A program made the translations under genes and the position numbers. Shown one piece after another: positions 24,672 to 35,046 of a stretch of 64,000 nucleotides of DNA. Source of the DNA: JBMOOG01 sp049324535 (GTDB lineage Bacteria; Pseudomonadota; Alphaproteobacteria; Rhodobacterales; Rhodobacteraceae); NCBI GenBank assembly GCA_049324535.1, contig JBMOOG010000028.1:1-64000 (forward strand), written 5' to 3'. The notes below the pieces were generated by a model. It worked only from the letters and a program-made list of their open reading frames with translations, did not search any database and was not told where the DNA came from. The first letter of the stretch is position 1. Each line of letters starts with the position of its first letter.

Positions 24672-24914
24672 ATGCACCTTCTCTGCACCTTCTCGACCGC
24701 GGGCTTCGACGCCTGGAAGGCCGACTTCGACGCCCATTGGGAAGACCGCGACCGGGCGGGGCTGACCATGCTGCAGATGTGGCGCGATCTCGACGCCCCC
24801 GACCGCGCCCTCGTCCTCTTCGAGGTCGCGGACCGAAAACGCGCCGCCGAGTGGATCGCGACGCGCTCGGCGCTCGGCACCCCGGTCGAGGCGCGCTTCC
24901 TCCGCACCGCCTGA
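24672..24914 (+). CDS. Small protein of unknown function between sucB and lpd
   Basis: An 80-residue protein, MHLLCTFSTAGFDAWKADFDAHWEDRD, followed by TMLQMWRDLDAPDRALVLFEVADR and a terminal VEARFLRTA. The size and the strand-helix-strand pattern suggest a small dimeric alpha/beta-barrel-like domain. AAGGA lies just upstream of the ATG. It is 34 bases after sucB and is separated from lpd by a dispersed repeat. I recognise no family with certainty. Confidence 0.6.
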   Translation: MHLLCTFSTAGFDAWKADFDAHWEDRDRAGLTMLQMWRDLDAPDRALVLFEVADRKRAAEWIATRSALGTPVEARFLRTA

Positions 24915-24918
24915 CCCG

Positions 24919-24967
24919 TCTCACTGGCGCAAACATCCTCGGGGGTCCGGGGGCAGACGGCCCCCGG
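24919..24967 (+). repeat. Dispersed GC-rich hairpin element, copy 1
   Basis: TCTCACTGGCGCAAACATCCTCGG leads into a hairpin with arms CCGGGGG and CCCCCGG. Related elements are at 37751-37781, 45058-45118, 58491-58542 and 62274-62320. This copy fills most of the gap between the small gene and lpd. Confidence 0.65.
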
Positions 24968-24996
24968 CTCCGGCATCACCATCAAGGACCACACCC

Positions 24997-26385
<1,389 letters not shown>

Positions 26386-26397
26386 CCGGGCGCCCCC

Positions 26398-26429
26398 GGG
26401 ACGGGCCGCGACCGGTTGCGGCCCGTCCC
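26398..26429. terminator. Bidirectional terminator between lpd and the gntR-type gene
   Basis: A perfect 12-bp stem (GGGACGGGCCGC at 26398-26409 with GCGGCCCGTCCC at 26418-26429) with an eight-base loop lies between the two converging genes, starting 13 bases after lpd. There is no T-run, but the position suits a terminator for both strands. Confidence 0.65.
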
Positions 26430-26440
26430 GGCGGCGGGCC

Positions 26441-27091
26441 CTAGCCCGCGAGGTGGCGCAGGCCCTGGGTCACGTCGGTGCGCACCGCAAGGCGCAGCGC
26501 CGGCTCGTCGCCGGCGCGCAGGGCGGCCAGGATCATGCGGTGGGTCTGCGGCGCCTCGGTGCGGCGCAGGCGTGCATAGACCGACCGCATGGTGGGGCCA
26601 AGCTGCAGCCAGACCGTTTCCGCGATCGCCAGCATCGCCGGGGCCTGGGCGCGCAGGTAGAGCGTGCGGTGGAACTCGAGGTTGGTGCGGATGTAGGACA
26701 CCGCGTCCTGCTTCACCGCCGCCTCGGCGTTGGCGGTGTTGATCGCCTGCAGGCGCTCGATCAGCGCGATGTGGGCCCGCGGCAGGGCCCGGCTGGCAAG
26801 CTCGGGTTCGATCAGCGCCCGAAGCGCCGCCAGTTCCTCGATTCTCTCGTTGGACAGCTCGGGAGTCGCAACCCGGCCCGAGGCCGAGAGCGTCAGCGCC
26901 CCTTCGGCGACAAGCCGGCGCAGCGCCTCGCGCACGGGCGTCATCGACACCCCGTGCGCCAGCGCGATGCCGCGCAGGGTCAGTGCCTGACCGGGCTGCA
27001 TCTCTCCGTGCAGGATGCGCTGGCGAAGCAGACGATAGATCCGCTCATGGGCCGCCGAGCCGCTGTCACTGCTGCGGGGCGGTTGCGCCAT
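26441..27091 (-). CDS. GntR-family transcriptional regulator (FadR/FCD type)
   Basis: A 216-residue regulator. The N-terminal winged helix-turn-helix runs over about 15-77: ILHGEMQPGQALTLRGIALAHGVSMTPVREALRRLVAEGAL is the GntR pattern with the PVREAL recognition helix. The C-terminal FCD domain (about 85-210) is all-helical with the metal-binding acid and histidines, including NLEFHRTLY. FCD regulators often bind carboxylates such as lactate, malonate or citrate-cycle acids. It is convergent with lpd, and its start is one base from the upstream protease stop, so it is part of that operon. It is a reasonable but unproven candidate for the operators at sdhC and sucC. Confidence 0.88.
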   Translation of the reverse strand: MAQPPRSSDSGSAAHERIYRLLRQRILHGEMQPGQALTLRGIALAHGVSMTPVREALRRLVAEGALTLSASGRVATPELSNERIEELAALRALIEPELASRALPRAHIALIERLQAINTANAEAAVKQDAVSYIRTNLEFHRTLYLRAQAPAMLAIAETVWLQLGPTMRSVYARLRRTEAPQTHRMILAALRAGDEPALRLAVRTDVTQGLRHLAG

Positions 27092-27092
27092 G

Positions 27093-27779
27093 TCAGTCTC
27101 CGAACCGGTAGCGGTGCAGCGCGCCGCCGTGCTGCCGGAGCCAGCGGCGGTGGCGCTCGTAGCCGGGCAGCAGGCGCGCGACCACGGCCCAGAACGCCGG
27201 CGAATGGTTCATCTCTTCCAGATGCGCGACCTCGTGCGCGGCGACATAGTCCAGAACCTCCGGCGGCGCGAGGATCAGCCGCCAGGAAAACATGAGGCTT
27301 CCGTCGGCCGCGCAGGATCCCCAGCGCGACCGGGTATCGCGAAGCGTGAGCCGCCGGAAGGGCCGGCCCAGACGCGCCGCGTGCCTCTCGCAGGCCGCCT
27401 GAAGCCGCTGGCGGGCGGCCAGCCTGAGGAAGGCCTCGATCCGCCGTCCCGGATCGGCGGCGGGCACCAGCAGGCGCTCGCCCTCGATCCGGGGCGCGCG
27501 CAGGGGCGCGGTCTCGATTCGCAGGTCGCGCCCCTCGAAGGGCAGGACGGAACCTGGACCGACCCCGCGTTCCGGCGCCGCCTGGGCGAGGATCCGCCGC
27601 ACCCAGTCGGCCTTCTCCTGCGCGAAGGCCAGCGCCTCGGTCTCGGGCGCCCGCGCGGGCATCGACAGCGTGACACGCCCGTCCAGCCGCGACACCCGCA
27701 GCGAATAGCGCCGGGCGCGCGCCGAGCGGCGCAGGGTGATCTCGACCGGGGGGTCTCCGGACAGGGTGCGCCGGGTCAT
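27093..27779 (-). CDS. YgjP-type zinc metallopeptidase domain protein (DUF45)
   Basis: A 228-residue cytoplasmic protein of the YgjP/WLM-like M48 clan. The zinc motif is HEVAHLEEMNHSPAFWAVV (HExxH plus a downstream H), preceded by DTRSRWGSCAADGSLMFSWRLILAP, the family's invariant R-S-R-W-G-S-C segment. The N-terminal third is a beta-rich domain (ITLRRSARARRYSLRVSR). The physiological substrate is not established for the family. ATG 27779 is chosen because the conserved sequence begins there. It is the first gene of a two-gene operon with the GntR regulator. Confidence 0.85.
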   Translation of the reverse strand: MTRRTLSGDPPVEITLRRSARARRYSLRVSRLDGRVTLSMPARAPETEALAFAQEKADWVRRILAQAAPERGVGPGSVLPFEGRDLRIETAPLRAPRIEGERLLVPAADPGRRIEAFLRLAARQRLQAACERHAARLGRPFRRLTLRDTRSRWGSCAADGSLMFSWRLILAPPEVLDYVAAHEVAHLEEMNHSPAFWAVVARLLPGYERHRRWLRQHGGALHRYRFGD

Positions 27780-27905
27780 GTCGTCTCCGTCTGGCGCCGC
27801 CAGTCTAGCCTCTGGCAGGCGGCGGCGAAAGCCTTTGACAGCCCCCGCCCGTTGTGGCAGTTGACCGCGAATCCCGACACTCATGAGCACCGGAAGGAGT
27901 GGCCC

Positions 27906-28232
27906 ATGCCCAAGGACGAATGGGGCGTCAAGCGCCTTTGCCCGCATTGCGGGTCGCGCTTCTACGACCTGCAACGCGATCCGATGACCTGCCCCGAATG
28001 CGGCAAGACCTTTACCGCCGACAGCCTGATCGCCGGGCGCGGCCGCGCGGTCGTTTCCGAGAAGACGGCCGCGAAAGAGCGCGACCTCGATCTCGATGAT
28101 CTGACCGAGGACGAGGACATCGTCGCCGACGGCGGCGACGTCGAGATCGACGACGATCTGCTCGAGGACGACGAGGACGACACCGTCCCGCTGGACGAGA
28201 TTGCCGACGTGGGCGGCGAGGACGAGGCCTGA
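27906..28232 (+). CDS. TIGR02300 family protein (FYDLN acid domain)
   Basis: A 108-residue protein beginning MPKDEWGVKRLCPHCGSRFYDLQRDP. A zinc ribbon with CPHC and CPEC pairs precedes KTFTADSLI; the remaining two thirds is highly acidic (EDEDIVADGGDVEIDDDLL). This is the alphaproteobacterial TIGR02300/FYDLN-acid family, of unknown function. It commonly sits near a tRNA-Ala or tRNA-linked locus as here. GGAGTGG lies just before the ATG. A strong terminator follows. Confidence 0.88.
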   Translation: MPKDEWGVKRLCPHCGSRFYDLQRDPMTCPECGKTFTADSLIAGRGRAVVSEKTAAKERDLDLDDLTEDEDIVADGGDVEIDDDLLEDDEDDTVPLDEIADVGGEDEA

Positions 28233-28260
28233 TCGTCAGGCCTCGGCCGACGGCACAATG

Positions 28261-28293
28261 GGGGCGCGAAGCGACGGCTTCGCGCCCCGTTTC
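28261..28293 (+). terminator. Rho-independent terminator after the TIGR02300 gene
   Basis: A perfect 12-bp stem (GGGGCGCGAAGC at 28261-28272 with GCTTCGCGCCCC at 28277-28288) with a GACG tetraloop is followed by GTTTCG. It begins 28 bases after the stop codon. Confidence 0.75.
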
Positions 28294-28419
28294 GTCCGGG
28301 GGGCCGACACGGCGCGGGCACCCGTCCGCAGCATGGCGTTTTGCGCTTGCGCTGCCGCGCGCGCTTGCCTATATCGGCGCGCACGCAGGACGCTTCGGGC
28401 GACCGTGCGGACCTCCGGT

Positions 28420-28495
<76 letters not shown>

Positions 28496-28638
28496 AATCT
28501 CCCTGACCTTCCGACCTGATCCGACGGCCCGGCCCGTGGCGAAGGGGCGGACAACCGTTCAGCCGCCGCAGTCGATCCGGGCCAGCGTTGCTCACCGCCG
28601 CCACGTCGTCGCGCTGCCCCTGATGCCGCCCCCCGGAG

Positions 28639-30513
28639 CTACGGGCGGCCCAGGGGACCGGCCGGGTCGTCGGCCAGACGGCGGCCGAAGGCGGTCATGC
28701 CTTCCGGACTCATGTGTCCCTCGTCCACCAGCAGCGGCCCCTCACCCACCGGACTGCATCCGGGCTCCGTGCCGCAGAAATAGGCATAGCTGTCAAGGAC
28801 GATGGCGCCCTTGAGGTCAACCTCGGCGATGTTCCGAAAGAACTCCCGCCGCAACGACTCGTCGGGATGCATCCTCGCAAGATCGGCCAGCGGCCGTATC
28901 TGGACGAGCACACCGAAGCGCTGGAAGAGAGGGGCGGGACTGAAAAGATAGACCCGGTCGTAGCGCGAGGTCCAGTAGTCAACAATGGCCTGAAGGGCGG
29001 CAGGGGTCAGCTCTGCGGGCTGATAACGGTTTGCAAGAATCACGGTCCGTACCCCGGCCTGGGCGGCATGGGCATGAAATGCCTCAAGATTGGCATCGCA
29101 ATAGGGCCGGGGTCCGTCGCCCGGCAAGAGCGGGCAGCCGGCGGCGGTCAGTTGCAGGATGTCGTGCCCTGCACGCCGGATGGCGCCGGCGCGGTCGGCG
29201 GCGTGGCTATCGCCGTAGATGGCAAGCCCGCTAGGACGCAGGCCCGCCGTACCGTCGCCTCGGCAGGACCAGTCGCGCAGGAACTGCTCGGGTTTGCCGC
29301 CGGCTCTCAGGTGGCAAGGGCCGTTCCGGATCAGTTCGTAGCGCTGCTTCTTGAGGGCCTTGAGCTCGGCCAGCGACACCACTCCGGGCAGAGAGGCACG
29401 CCGAGGCTCGATTCCCGAAGCGATCAGACCAAGTCCTGTCGCAGCCGTCACGGCGATGGACACGGTCGCGGCGGCAAACAGCCGGCGCCGGGCCGCAAGC
29501 AGGGGCGTTGCACCCCGGAAGGGTGTCTCTATCCAGCGCCAGCTTGCCCAGCCCAGCCCGATCGACACCAGAACAAGGCCGGCCATAACCGGCGGTACGG
29601 GATCGTCGCCGGTCATGAGCCGCGCGAAGGCAAACAGCGGCTGGTGCCAAAGATAGAGGCTGTAGCTAATGAGTCCGACCCAGACCAGTGGCGGCAAGGA
29701 AAGCAGACGGGCCGCCCGCGTCCCGGCGCGGCCGAAGGCCAGAACCAGGGCGGTGCCGGCCACCGGCGGAAGCGCCCAGAGGCCGGGAAAGGCGTAGGTT
29801 TCGTCATAGAGCGCCATCGGCGCGATGACCATCAGCAGGCCAGGCAAGGCAAGTCGGTCGTCGGCCCGGGCCCGTCCCTCGCGTACCGCCAGCGCGGCAA
29901 GCCCGCCAGCCAGCAGCTCCCAGGCCCGGTATGGCAGGAAATAGAAGGCTTCATCCGGGACCGAGAACGTGCCTCGTTGCGCCGCGACCAGCGACAGGCC
30001 CGTCAGCAGCGCCAGCGCAGCCGCTATCCACCTCAACCCGCCCTGACGCACGAGCGCCCAGACGAGCAGCGGGTAGAAGACATAAAACTGTTCCTCGACC
30101 CCGAGGCTCCAAGTATGCAAGAGCGGCTTCAGCGCCGCCTCGTTCTCGAAATAGCCGGTCTGGAAGTACAGCGCGATGTTGGGCAAGAACAGCGCTACGC
30201 CGATCAGCGTCTCGGCGTATTCCTGGAACTGGATGGGCACCATGAGCGCATAGGCAAAGGGGACCGTCGTCAGCGCCATGACCACCAGCGCGGGCAAGAT
30301 TCGTCGGGCCCGGCGTTCGTAGAATCGGCCCAGGCTGAAGCGGCCCATCGAAAGATCGTCCAGCAGGATTCGGGTTATAAGGAAGCCCGAGATCACGAAG
30401 AAGACGTCCACGCCGGCATAGCCGCCGGCGAGCCATGGCAGCCCCGCGTGGCACAGAACCACGGAAAGGACCGCTATGGCCCTGAGACCGTCAATTTCCG
30501 TACGATACTTCAT
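28639..30513 (-). CDS. OafA/YrhL-type membrane acyltransferase with SGNH domain
   Basis: A 624-residue protein. The N-terminal part (about 1-370) is an acyltransferase-3 membrane domain with about ten helices: it opens MKYRTEIDGLRAIAVLSVVLCHAG and has VDVFFVISGFLITRIL, RRARRILPA and HTWSLGVEEQFYVFYPLL. The C-terminal part is a periplasmic SGNH domain with IYGDSHAADRAG near residue 430 and a VDEGHMSPEG Asp-His pair at the end. Proteins of this kind O-acetylate LPS O-antigen, peptidoglycan or exopolysaccharide. ATG 30513 is preferred as the family start. In-frame ATGs at 30543 and 30606 are possible. No sugar-polymer cluster is adjacent. Confidence 0.88.
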   Translation of the reverse strand: MKYRTEIDGLRAIAVLSVVLCHAGLPWLAGGYAGVDVFFVISGFLITRILLDDLSMGRFSLGRFYERRARRILPALVVMALTTVPFAYALMVPIQFQEYAETLIGVALFLPNIALYFQTGYFENEAALKPLLHTWSLGVEEQFYVFYPLLVWALVRQGGLRWIAAALALLTGLSLVAAQRGTFSVPDEAFYFLPYRAWELLAGGLAALAVREGRARADDRLALPGLLMVIAPMALYDETYAFPGLWALPPVAGTALVLAFGRAGTRAARLLSLPPLVWVGLISYSLYLWHQPLFAFARLMTGDDPVPPVMAGLVLVSIGLGWASWRWIETPFRGATPLLAARRRLFAAATVSIAVTAATGLGLIASGIEPRRASLPGVVSLAELKALKKQRYELIRNGPCHLRAGGKPEQFLRDWSCRGDGTAGLRPSGLAIYGDSHAADRAGAIRRAGHDILQLTAAGCPLLPGDGPRPYCDANLEAFHAHAAQAGVRTVILANRYQPAELTPAALQAIVDYWTSRYDRVYLFSPAPLFQRFGVLVQIRPLADLARMHPDESLRREFFRNIAEVDLKGAIVLDSYAYFCGTEPGCSPVGEGPLLVDEGHMSPEGMTAFGRRLADDPAGPLGRP

Positions 30514-30660
30514 GACCTTCGCCGGATCGCCACTCGCATCCATGTTCCCGTCGTCTTGCCCGCCGATATCATCGCCCGGGCACTCATAGCACAACCCGGA
30601 CCTCATTCCGGCGTCGACAGGGCCGGAAATCGTCCGCCGGTCGGACGGGCGCGTCGCCGC

Positions 30661-33600
30661 TCATCCCCCACGCCGTTCGCGACGCGGCGCGAGATGGACC
30701 ACCGCGACGTAGAACACCGGCACGAGGAAGATCCCGAAGATCGCCGTCGAGGTCATGCCACCGAGAACCCCGATGCCGATGGCGCGCTGCGCCGCCGCCC
30801 CCGCGCCCGAGGCGATGGCAAGGGGCAGCACCCCCAGCATGAAGGCGAAGGTCGTCATCAGAATCGGGCGCAGGCGCTGGCGCGCGGCCGTCAGCGTCGC
30901 CTCGGTCAGCGACGCGCCTTCGCGGCGCAGCTTCTCGGCAAACTCGACAATCAGGATCGCGTTGCGCGCGGCAAGGCCGATTGTGGTCAGCAGGCCCACC
31001 TTGAAATAGACGTCGTTCGACTGCCCGAGGGTGAGCGCGGCCAGCATCGCGCCCAGCACGCCGACCGGAACCGCCAGCATGACGGCGACCGGGATCGTCC
31101 AGCTTTCGTAGAGGGCCGCGAGGCTCAGGAACACGACAAGAACCGACAGCGCGTAAAGCATCGGGGCCTGATTGCCCGAGAGGCGTTCCTGATACGAGAT
31201 CCCGGTCCAGGCCAGGCCGAAGCCGCCCGGCAGCTTCGCGACCAGATCCTCGACGATCTGCATGGCCGCGCCGGTCGAGGTTCCGGGCGTGGGGGCACCG
31301 TTCAGCTGCATGGCCAGCCCGCCGCCGTACCGGCGGATCTGGTTGGCGATCGAGTCCCATTCCCGCGTCATGAAGGCCGCGAAGGGCACCATGTCGCCCG
31401 CCTGGTTGCGCGCGTACCAGCCGTCGACATCATCGGGCTGCATGCGGTAGGGCGCGTCGGCCTGCACGATCACCGGCCGCAGGTCCGTCCCCAGGAGGAA
31501 GTCGTTGACCTGCCGACCCGCGAAGATCACCGAAAGCGAGGCGTTGACCTCGGCCAGCGACAGCCCGAAGGCGCCGGCCTTCTGCTGGTCGATCTTCAGC
31601 CGCAGCGTGCTGTCAAAGGCGTTGTCGTTGCCGCGGAAGCTGCCGAGCCGGCCATCGGCGGTCGCGGCGGCGACCAGCTGGTTCGCGGCATCGGACAGGG
31701 CCTGAAGACCCGCCCCGGTCTGGTCGATCAGGTAGAAGGTGAAGCCCGAAGCGTTGCCCAGCCCCTGGATCGCGGGCGGCTGGATAAAGACGATGCGACC
31801 CGCCCGGTTGCCAGCGAAGCGCATGTTGGCCCTCTGGGCAAGCGCCGAGGCGCTCTGCCCCGGCCGTTCGGCGAAGGGCTTGAGCTTGACGAAGACCATG
31901 GCGCGGTTCTGGCCGCTGCCGCCGAAGCTGAACCCCAGCGCCGAAAAGACCGAGTCGACGACCTTGGCCTCGTCCGTCCGCAGGTAGTCCTCGATCTGCT
32001 TGACCACGGCGGCGGTCTGCGCGCTGGTCGAGCCGTCCGAAAGCTGGACGATGGTCATCAGCACGCCCTGGTCTTCCTGCGGCAGGAACGAGCTTGGCAG
32101 CCGCTCGTAGAGATAGGCGACCCAGCCGATGAGCGCGACGACGATCAGGAGCATCCGCATCGGGCGCCGGACCAGCCAGCCCGTGCTGCGGACATAGCCG
32201 TCGGTGGTCCGCCGCAGGCCGCCGTTGAACCAGCGGGCCGGAGCAAAGCCTCGGCCTTCGCCGCGGGGGCGCAGGATCGTCGCGCACATGGCCGGTGTCA
32301 GGATCAGCGCCATGGTCAGCGACAGCACCATGGCCGAGATGATCGTGACCGAGAACTGCCGGTAGATCACGCCGGTCGATCCGCCCATGAAGGCCATAGG
32401 CAGGAACACGGCCGTCAGCACCGTGACGATGCCGACAAGCGCGCCGCTGATCTGGCGCATGCTCTTCTCGGTCGCCTCGACGGGGCCAAGGCCCTCTTCG
32501 TGCATGATGCGTTCGACGTTCTCGACCACGACGATGGCGTCGTCCACCAGAAGGCCGATGGCGAGGACGAGCGCAAACATTGTCAGCGTGTTGATCGACA
32601 TGCCGGCCGCGGCCAGCACCCCGAAGGTGCCCAGAAGGACCACGGGCACCGCGATGGTGGGAATGATCGTCGCGCGCCAGTTCTGCAAGAAGACGAGGAT
32701 CACCAGGAACACCAGCACGACGGCTTCGGCCAGGGTCTCGTAGACGCGCCAGATCGATTCCTCGATGAAGGGCGACGTGTCGTAGGGATAGGCGATCTCG
32801 ACGCCCTGCGGCAGGGCGTTCGCCAGCCCGTCCAGCGTGGCGCGCACGTTGCGCGCCGTCTCGACCGCATTCGCGCCGACCGCGAGATTGACCCCGAAAC
32901 CCGCCGCCGGGCTTCCGTTGAACTGCGACGAGCGGCCAAAGGTTTCCGAGCCGATCTCGATCCGGGCGACATCGCCGAGAAAGACGCTCGATCCGTCCTC
33001 GGTCACGCGCAGGAGAATGCGCTCGAACTCCTCGACGGTGGAAAGCTGCGACTGGGCGGTCAGCCGGGCGGTCAGCTGCTGGCCGGGCACCACCGGCTGG
33101 CTCCCGAGCGAGCCCACGCTGACGTTGGTGTTCTGCGCCGCGACCGCCGCGGTCACGTCGGCGGTGGTCACCTGGTACTGGACGAGCTTCAGCGGATCGA
33201 GCCAGATGCGCATGGCGTAGCCCGAGCCGAAGATATTGATCGACCCCACGCCGGCCACCCGCTGCACCGGGTTCCTGACCGTACTTGCGAAGATGTCGCC
33301 GAGCTGGAGCGAACTGTAGCGCCCGTCCTTCGACACCAGCGCGCCCACCAGCAGGATCGCGTCTGTCGATCGCGTGACGGTCACCCCCTGCTGCTGCACG
33401 ACATCGGGGAGCTGCGACATCACCAGCTGCAGCTTGTTCTGGACCTGCACCTGGGCAATGTCGGGGTCGGCGCTGTCCTGGAAGGTCAGCGTCACCGAGG
33501 ACGACCCGGTGCCCGAACTCGATTCCATGTAGAGCAGACCGTCGAGCCCGGTCAGACCGTTCTCGATCGGCGTCGTGACCGAATTCGCCACCGTTTCCGC

Positions 33601-33759
33601 GGCCGCGCCGGGATAGGAGGCGTTGATGCGCACGGTGGTCGGCGCGATCTGCGGGTATTGCGATATCGGCAGCGAGCTGATCGACAACGCGCCCGCCAGC
33701 ATGATGACGATCGCGATCACCCAGGCGAAGATCGGACGGTGGATGAAGAACTGCGCCAC
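30661..33759 (-). CDS. RND efflux pump inner-membrane transporter (HAE1/AcrB-like)
   Basis: A 1032-residue proton-driven multidrug efflux transporter with the usual two halves of six helices and large periplasmic loops. It begins MAQFFIHRPIFAWVIAIVIMLAG. Helix IV holds the proton-relay pair in MFALVLAIGLLVDDAIVVVENVERIM, and the second half has GLLTTIGLAARNAILIVEFAEKLR. Length matches AcrB/MexB. It is cotranscribed with the adaptor gene immediately upstream. No outer-membrane channel gene and no TetR-type repressor gene are visible next to it. Confidence 0.95.
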   Translation of the reverse strand: MAQFFIHRPIFAWVIAIVIMLAGALSISSLPISQYPQIAPTTVRINASYPGAAAETVANSVTTPIENGLTGLDGLLYMESSSGTGSSSVTLTFQDSADPDIAQVQVQNKLQLVMSQLPDVVQQQGVTVTRSTDAILLVGALVSKDGRYSSLQLGDIFASTVRNPVQRVAGVGSINIFGSGYAMRIWLDPLKLVQYQVTTADVTAAVAAQNTNVSVGSLGSQPVVPGQQLTARLTAQSQLSTVEEFERILLRVTEDGSSVFLGDVARIEIGSETFGRSSQFNGSPAAGFGVNLAVGANAVETARNVRATLDGLANALPQGVEIAYPYDTSPFIEESIWRVYETLAEAVVLVFLVILVFLQNWRATIIPTIAVPVVLLGTFGVLAAAGMSINTLTMFALVLAIGLLVDDAIVVVENVERIMHEEGLGPVEATEKSMRQISGALVGIVTVLTAVFLPMAFMGGSTGVIYRQFSVTIISAMVLSLTMALILTPAMCATILRPRGEGRGFAPARWFNGGLRRTTDGYVRSTGWLVRRPMRMLLIVVALIGWVAYLYERLPSSFLPQEDQGVLMTIVQLSDGSTSAQTAAVVKQIEDYLRTDEAKVVDSVFSALGFSFGGSGQNRAMVFVKLKPFAERPGQSASALAQRANMRFAGNRAGRIVFIQPPAIQGLGNASGFTFYLIDQTGAGLQALSDAANQLVAAATADGRLGSFRGNDNAFDSTLRLKIDQQKAGAFGLSLAEVNASLSVIFAGRQVNDFLLGTDLRPVIVQADAPYRMQPDDVDGWYARNQAGDMVPFAAFMTREWDSIANQIRRYGGGLAMQLNGAPTPGTSTGAAMQIVEDLVAKLPGGFGLAWTGISYQERLSGNQAPMLYALSVLVVFLSLAALYESWTIPVAVMLAVPVGVLGAMLAALTLGQSNDVYFKVGLLTTIGLAARNAILIVEFAEKLRREGASLTEATLTAARQRLRPILMTTFAFMLGVLPLAIASGAGAAAQRAIGIGVLGGMTSTAIFGIFLVPVFYVAVVHLAPRRERRGG

Positions 33760-33768
33760 GCCGGTCCC

Positions 33769-34962
33769 CTACGGCGCCTTGGCGCCGGCGGGCGCGGCGG
33801 GGGGCTCGTCATGCACCACACCGTCGCTGTCGATGGTGACCGGCACCGGCGCGACCTCGGCTCCGTCTCTCAGCGCCGCAAATCCGTCGACGATGAGACG
33901 GGCGCCGGGCTCGATCCCGGCGGTCACGATCCAGTCGCTTGTCCGGCTGCCGATCTCGGTCAGCGTGACCTTCCGGGCCTTGTTGTCCGCGTCCGCCACC
34001 CAGGCGGTCAGATCGCCGTTGCGGGCACGGTTGGTCGCCATCTGCGGCACGAGAAAGGCGCTGATGGTTCCAAGCGTCACCTCGCCGCGCAGGAACATCC
34101 CGGGCAGGATGCGGCCTTCGGTGTTGTCGATCTGGAAGCGGAAGTCACGGGTTCCGGTGCTGGTCGAGACGTTGACGCTGGGCGCGACCAGCTGGCCGGC
34201 GCCCTTGTAGCTCTCGCCGTTCTCCAGAACGATGCGCAGTTCCAGCTTTTCCGTCTGGGTCATCTCGCCCTTCTCGATCTGCTGACGGATCGAGGCGAGC
34301 CGGGCGCTGGTCTCGAACATGTCGGCGTAGATCGGGTCGATCCGGGTGACGGTGGCCATGGCGTCGGCCTGGCCGGCGTTGACCAGATCGCCCACCGACA
34401 CGGCCGGGACATCGGCGATCCCGTCGATCGGGCTGGCGATCTCGGTCCAGGAGAGCTGCGTTTCGGCCATCCGGAGCGAGGCCTGCGCGCTCTCCGCATC
34501 GGCCAGGGCCTGCTGCAGCGCCGCGCGCGCGCTTTCGACATCGGCCCGGGTCGAGCCCACGTTCTCGAGTTGCTGGTAGCGGCTCAGGGTGGCCCGGGCG
34601 ACCGGGACCGCGGCCTGAGCCTTGGCAACGGCCGCCCGCGCCTCGGACACGGCCGCATCGTAGCTGGCCGAATCCAGCCGGAACATCGGATCGCCCCTCT
34701 TCAGCGGCTTGCCGGCGGTGTAGAGGATCGCGGTCACCACCCCGGTGACGCGCGGCCGGATCGCCACCTCCTCGAAGGCGACGGCACGGCCGGGCAGGGT
34801 CGTGCTGCGCTCGACCGGCTGGAGCTGCATCGCGATCACGCCGACCTTGGCCGGCCCGGCGGGCTTGCCCGCACCGGCCTGCTGCGCAGCCGCCGGCATC
34901 GAGAGGGCCAGAAGAAGCGACACCGTCGCGGCAAGACTCGACGGAAGCGGCCGTCTCGGCAT
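33769..34962 (-). CDS. RND efflux periplasmic adaptor (membrane fusion protein)
   Basis: A 397-residue adaptor of the AcrA/MexA family. It has a signal peptide (about 1-26, AAAQ), a lipoyl-like domain split around a helical hairpin (ARAAVAKAQAAVPVARATLSRYQQL ... TRADVESARAALQQALADAESAQASL), then beta-barrel and membrane-proximal domains (RILPGMFLRGEVTLG). The signal has no lipobox cysteine, so it is probably soluble or membrane-associated rather than lipidated like AcrA. ATG 34962 gives the signal peptide and is preceded by GGAGTC. It is the first gene of the pump operon. Confidence 0.93.
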   Translation of the reverse strand: MPRRPLPSSLAATVSLLLALSMPAAAQQAGAGKPAGPAKVGVIAMQLQPVERSTTLPGRAVAFEEVAIRPRVTGVVTAILYTAGKPLKRGDPMFRLDSASYDAAVSEARAAVAKAQAAVPVARATLSRYQQLENVGSTRADVESARAALQQALADAESAQASLRMAETQLSWTEIASPIDGIADVPAVSVGDLVNAGQADAMATVTRIDPIYADMFETSARLASIRQQIEKGEMTQTEKLELRIVLENGESYKGAGQLVAPSVNVSTSTGTRDFRFQIDNTEGRILPGMFLRGEVTLGTISAFLVPQMATNRARNGDLTAWVADADNKARKVTLTEIGSRTSDWIVTAGIEPGARLIVDGFAALRDGAEVAPVPVTIDSDGVVHDEPPAAPAGAKAP

Positions 34963-35046
34963 GAGGGACTCCTGCGGAACTGCACACATTCGCCGGCACA
35001 TTGGCATGAACCCGGCGTCTGCGCACGTCACATTGCTGCGGGACGG

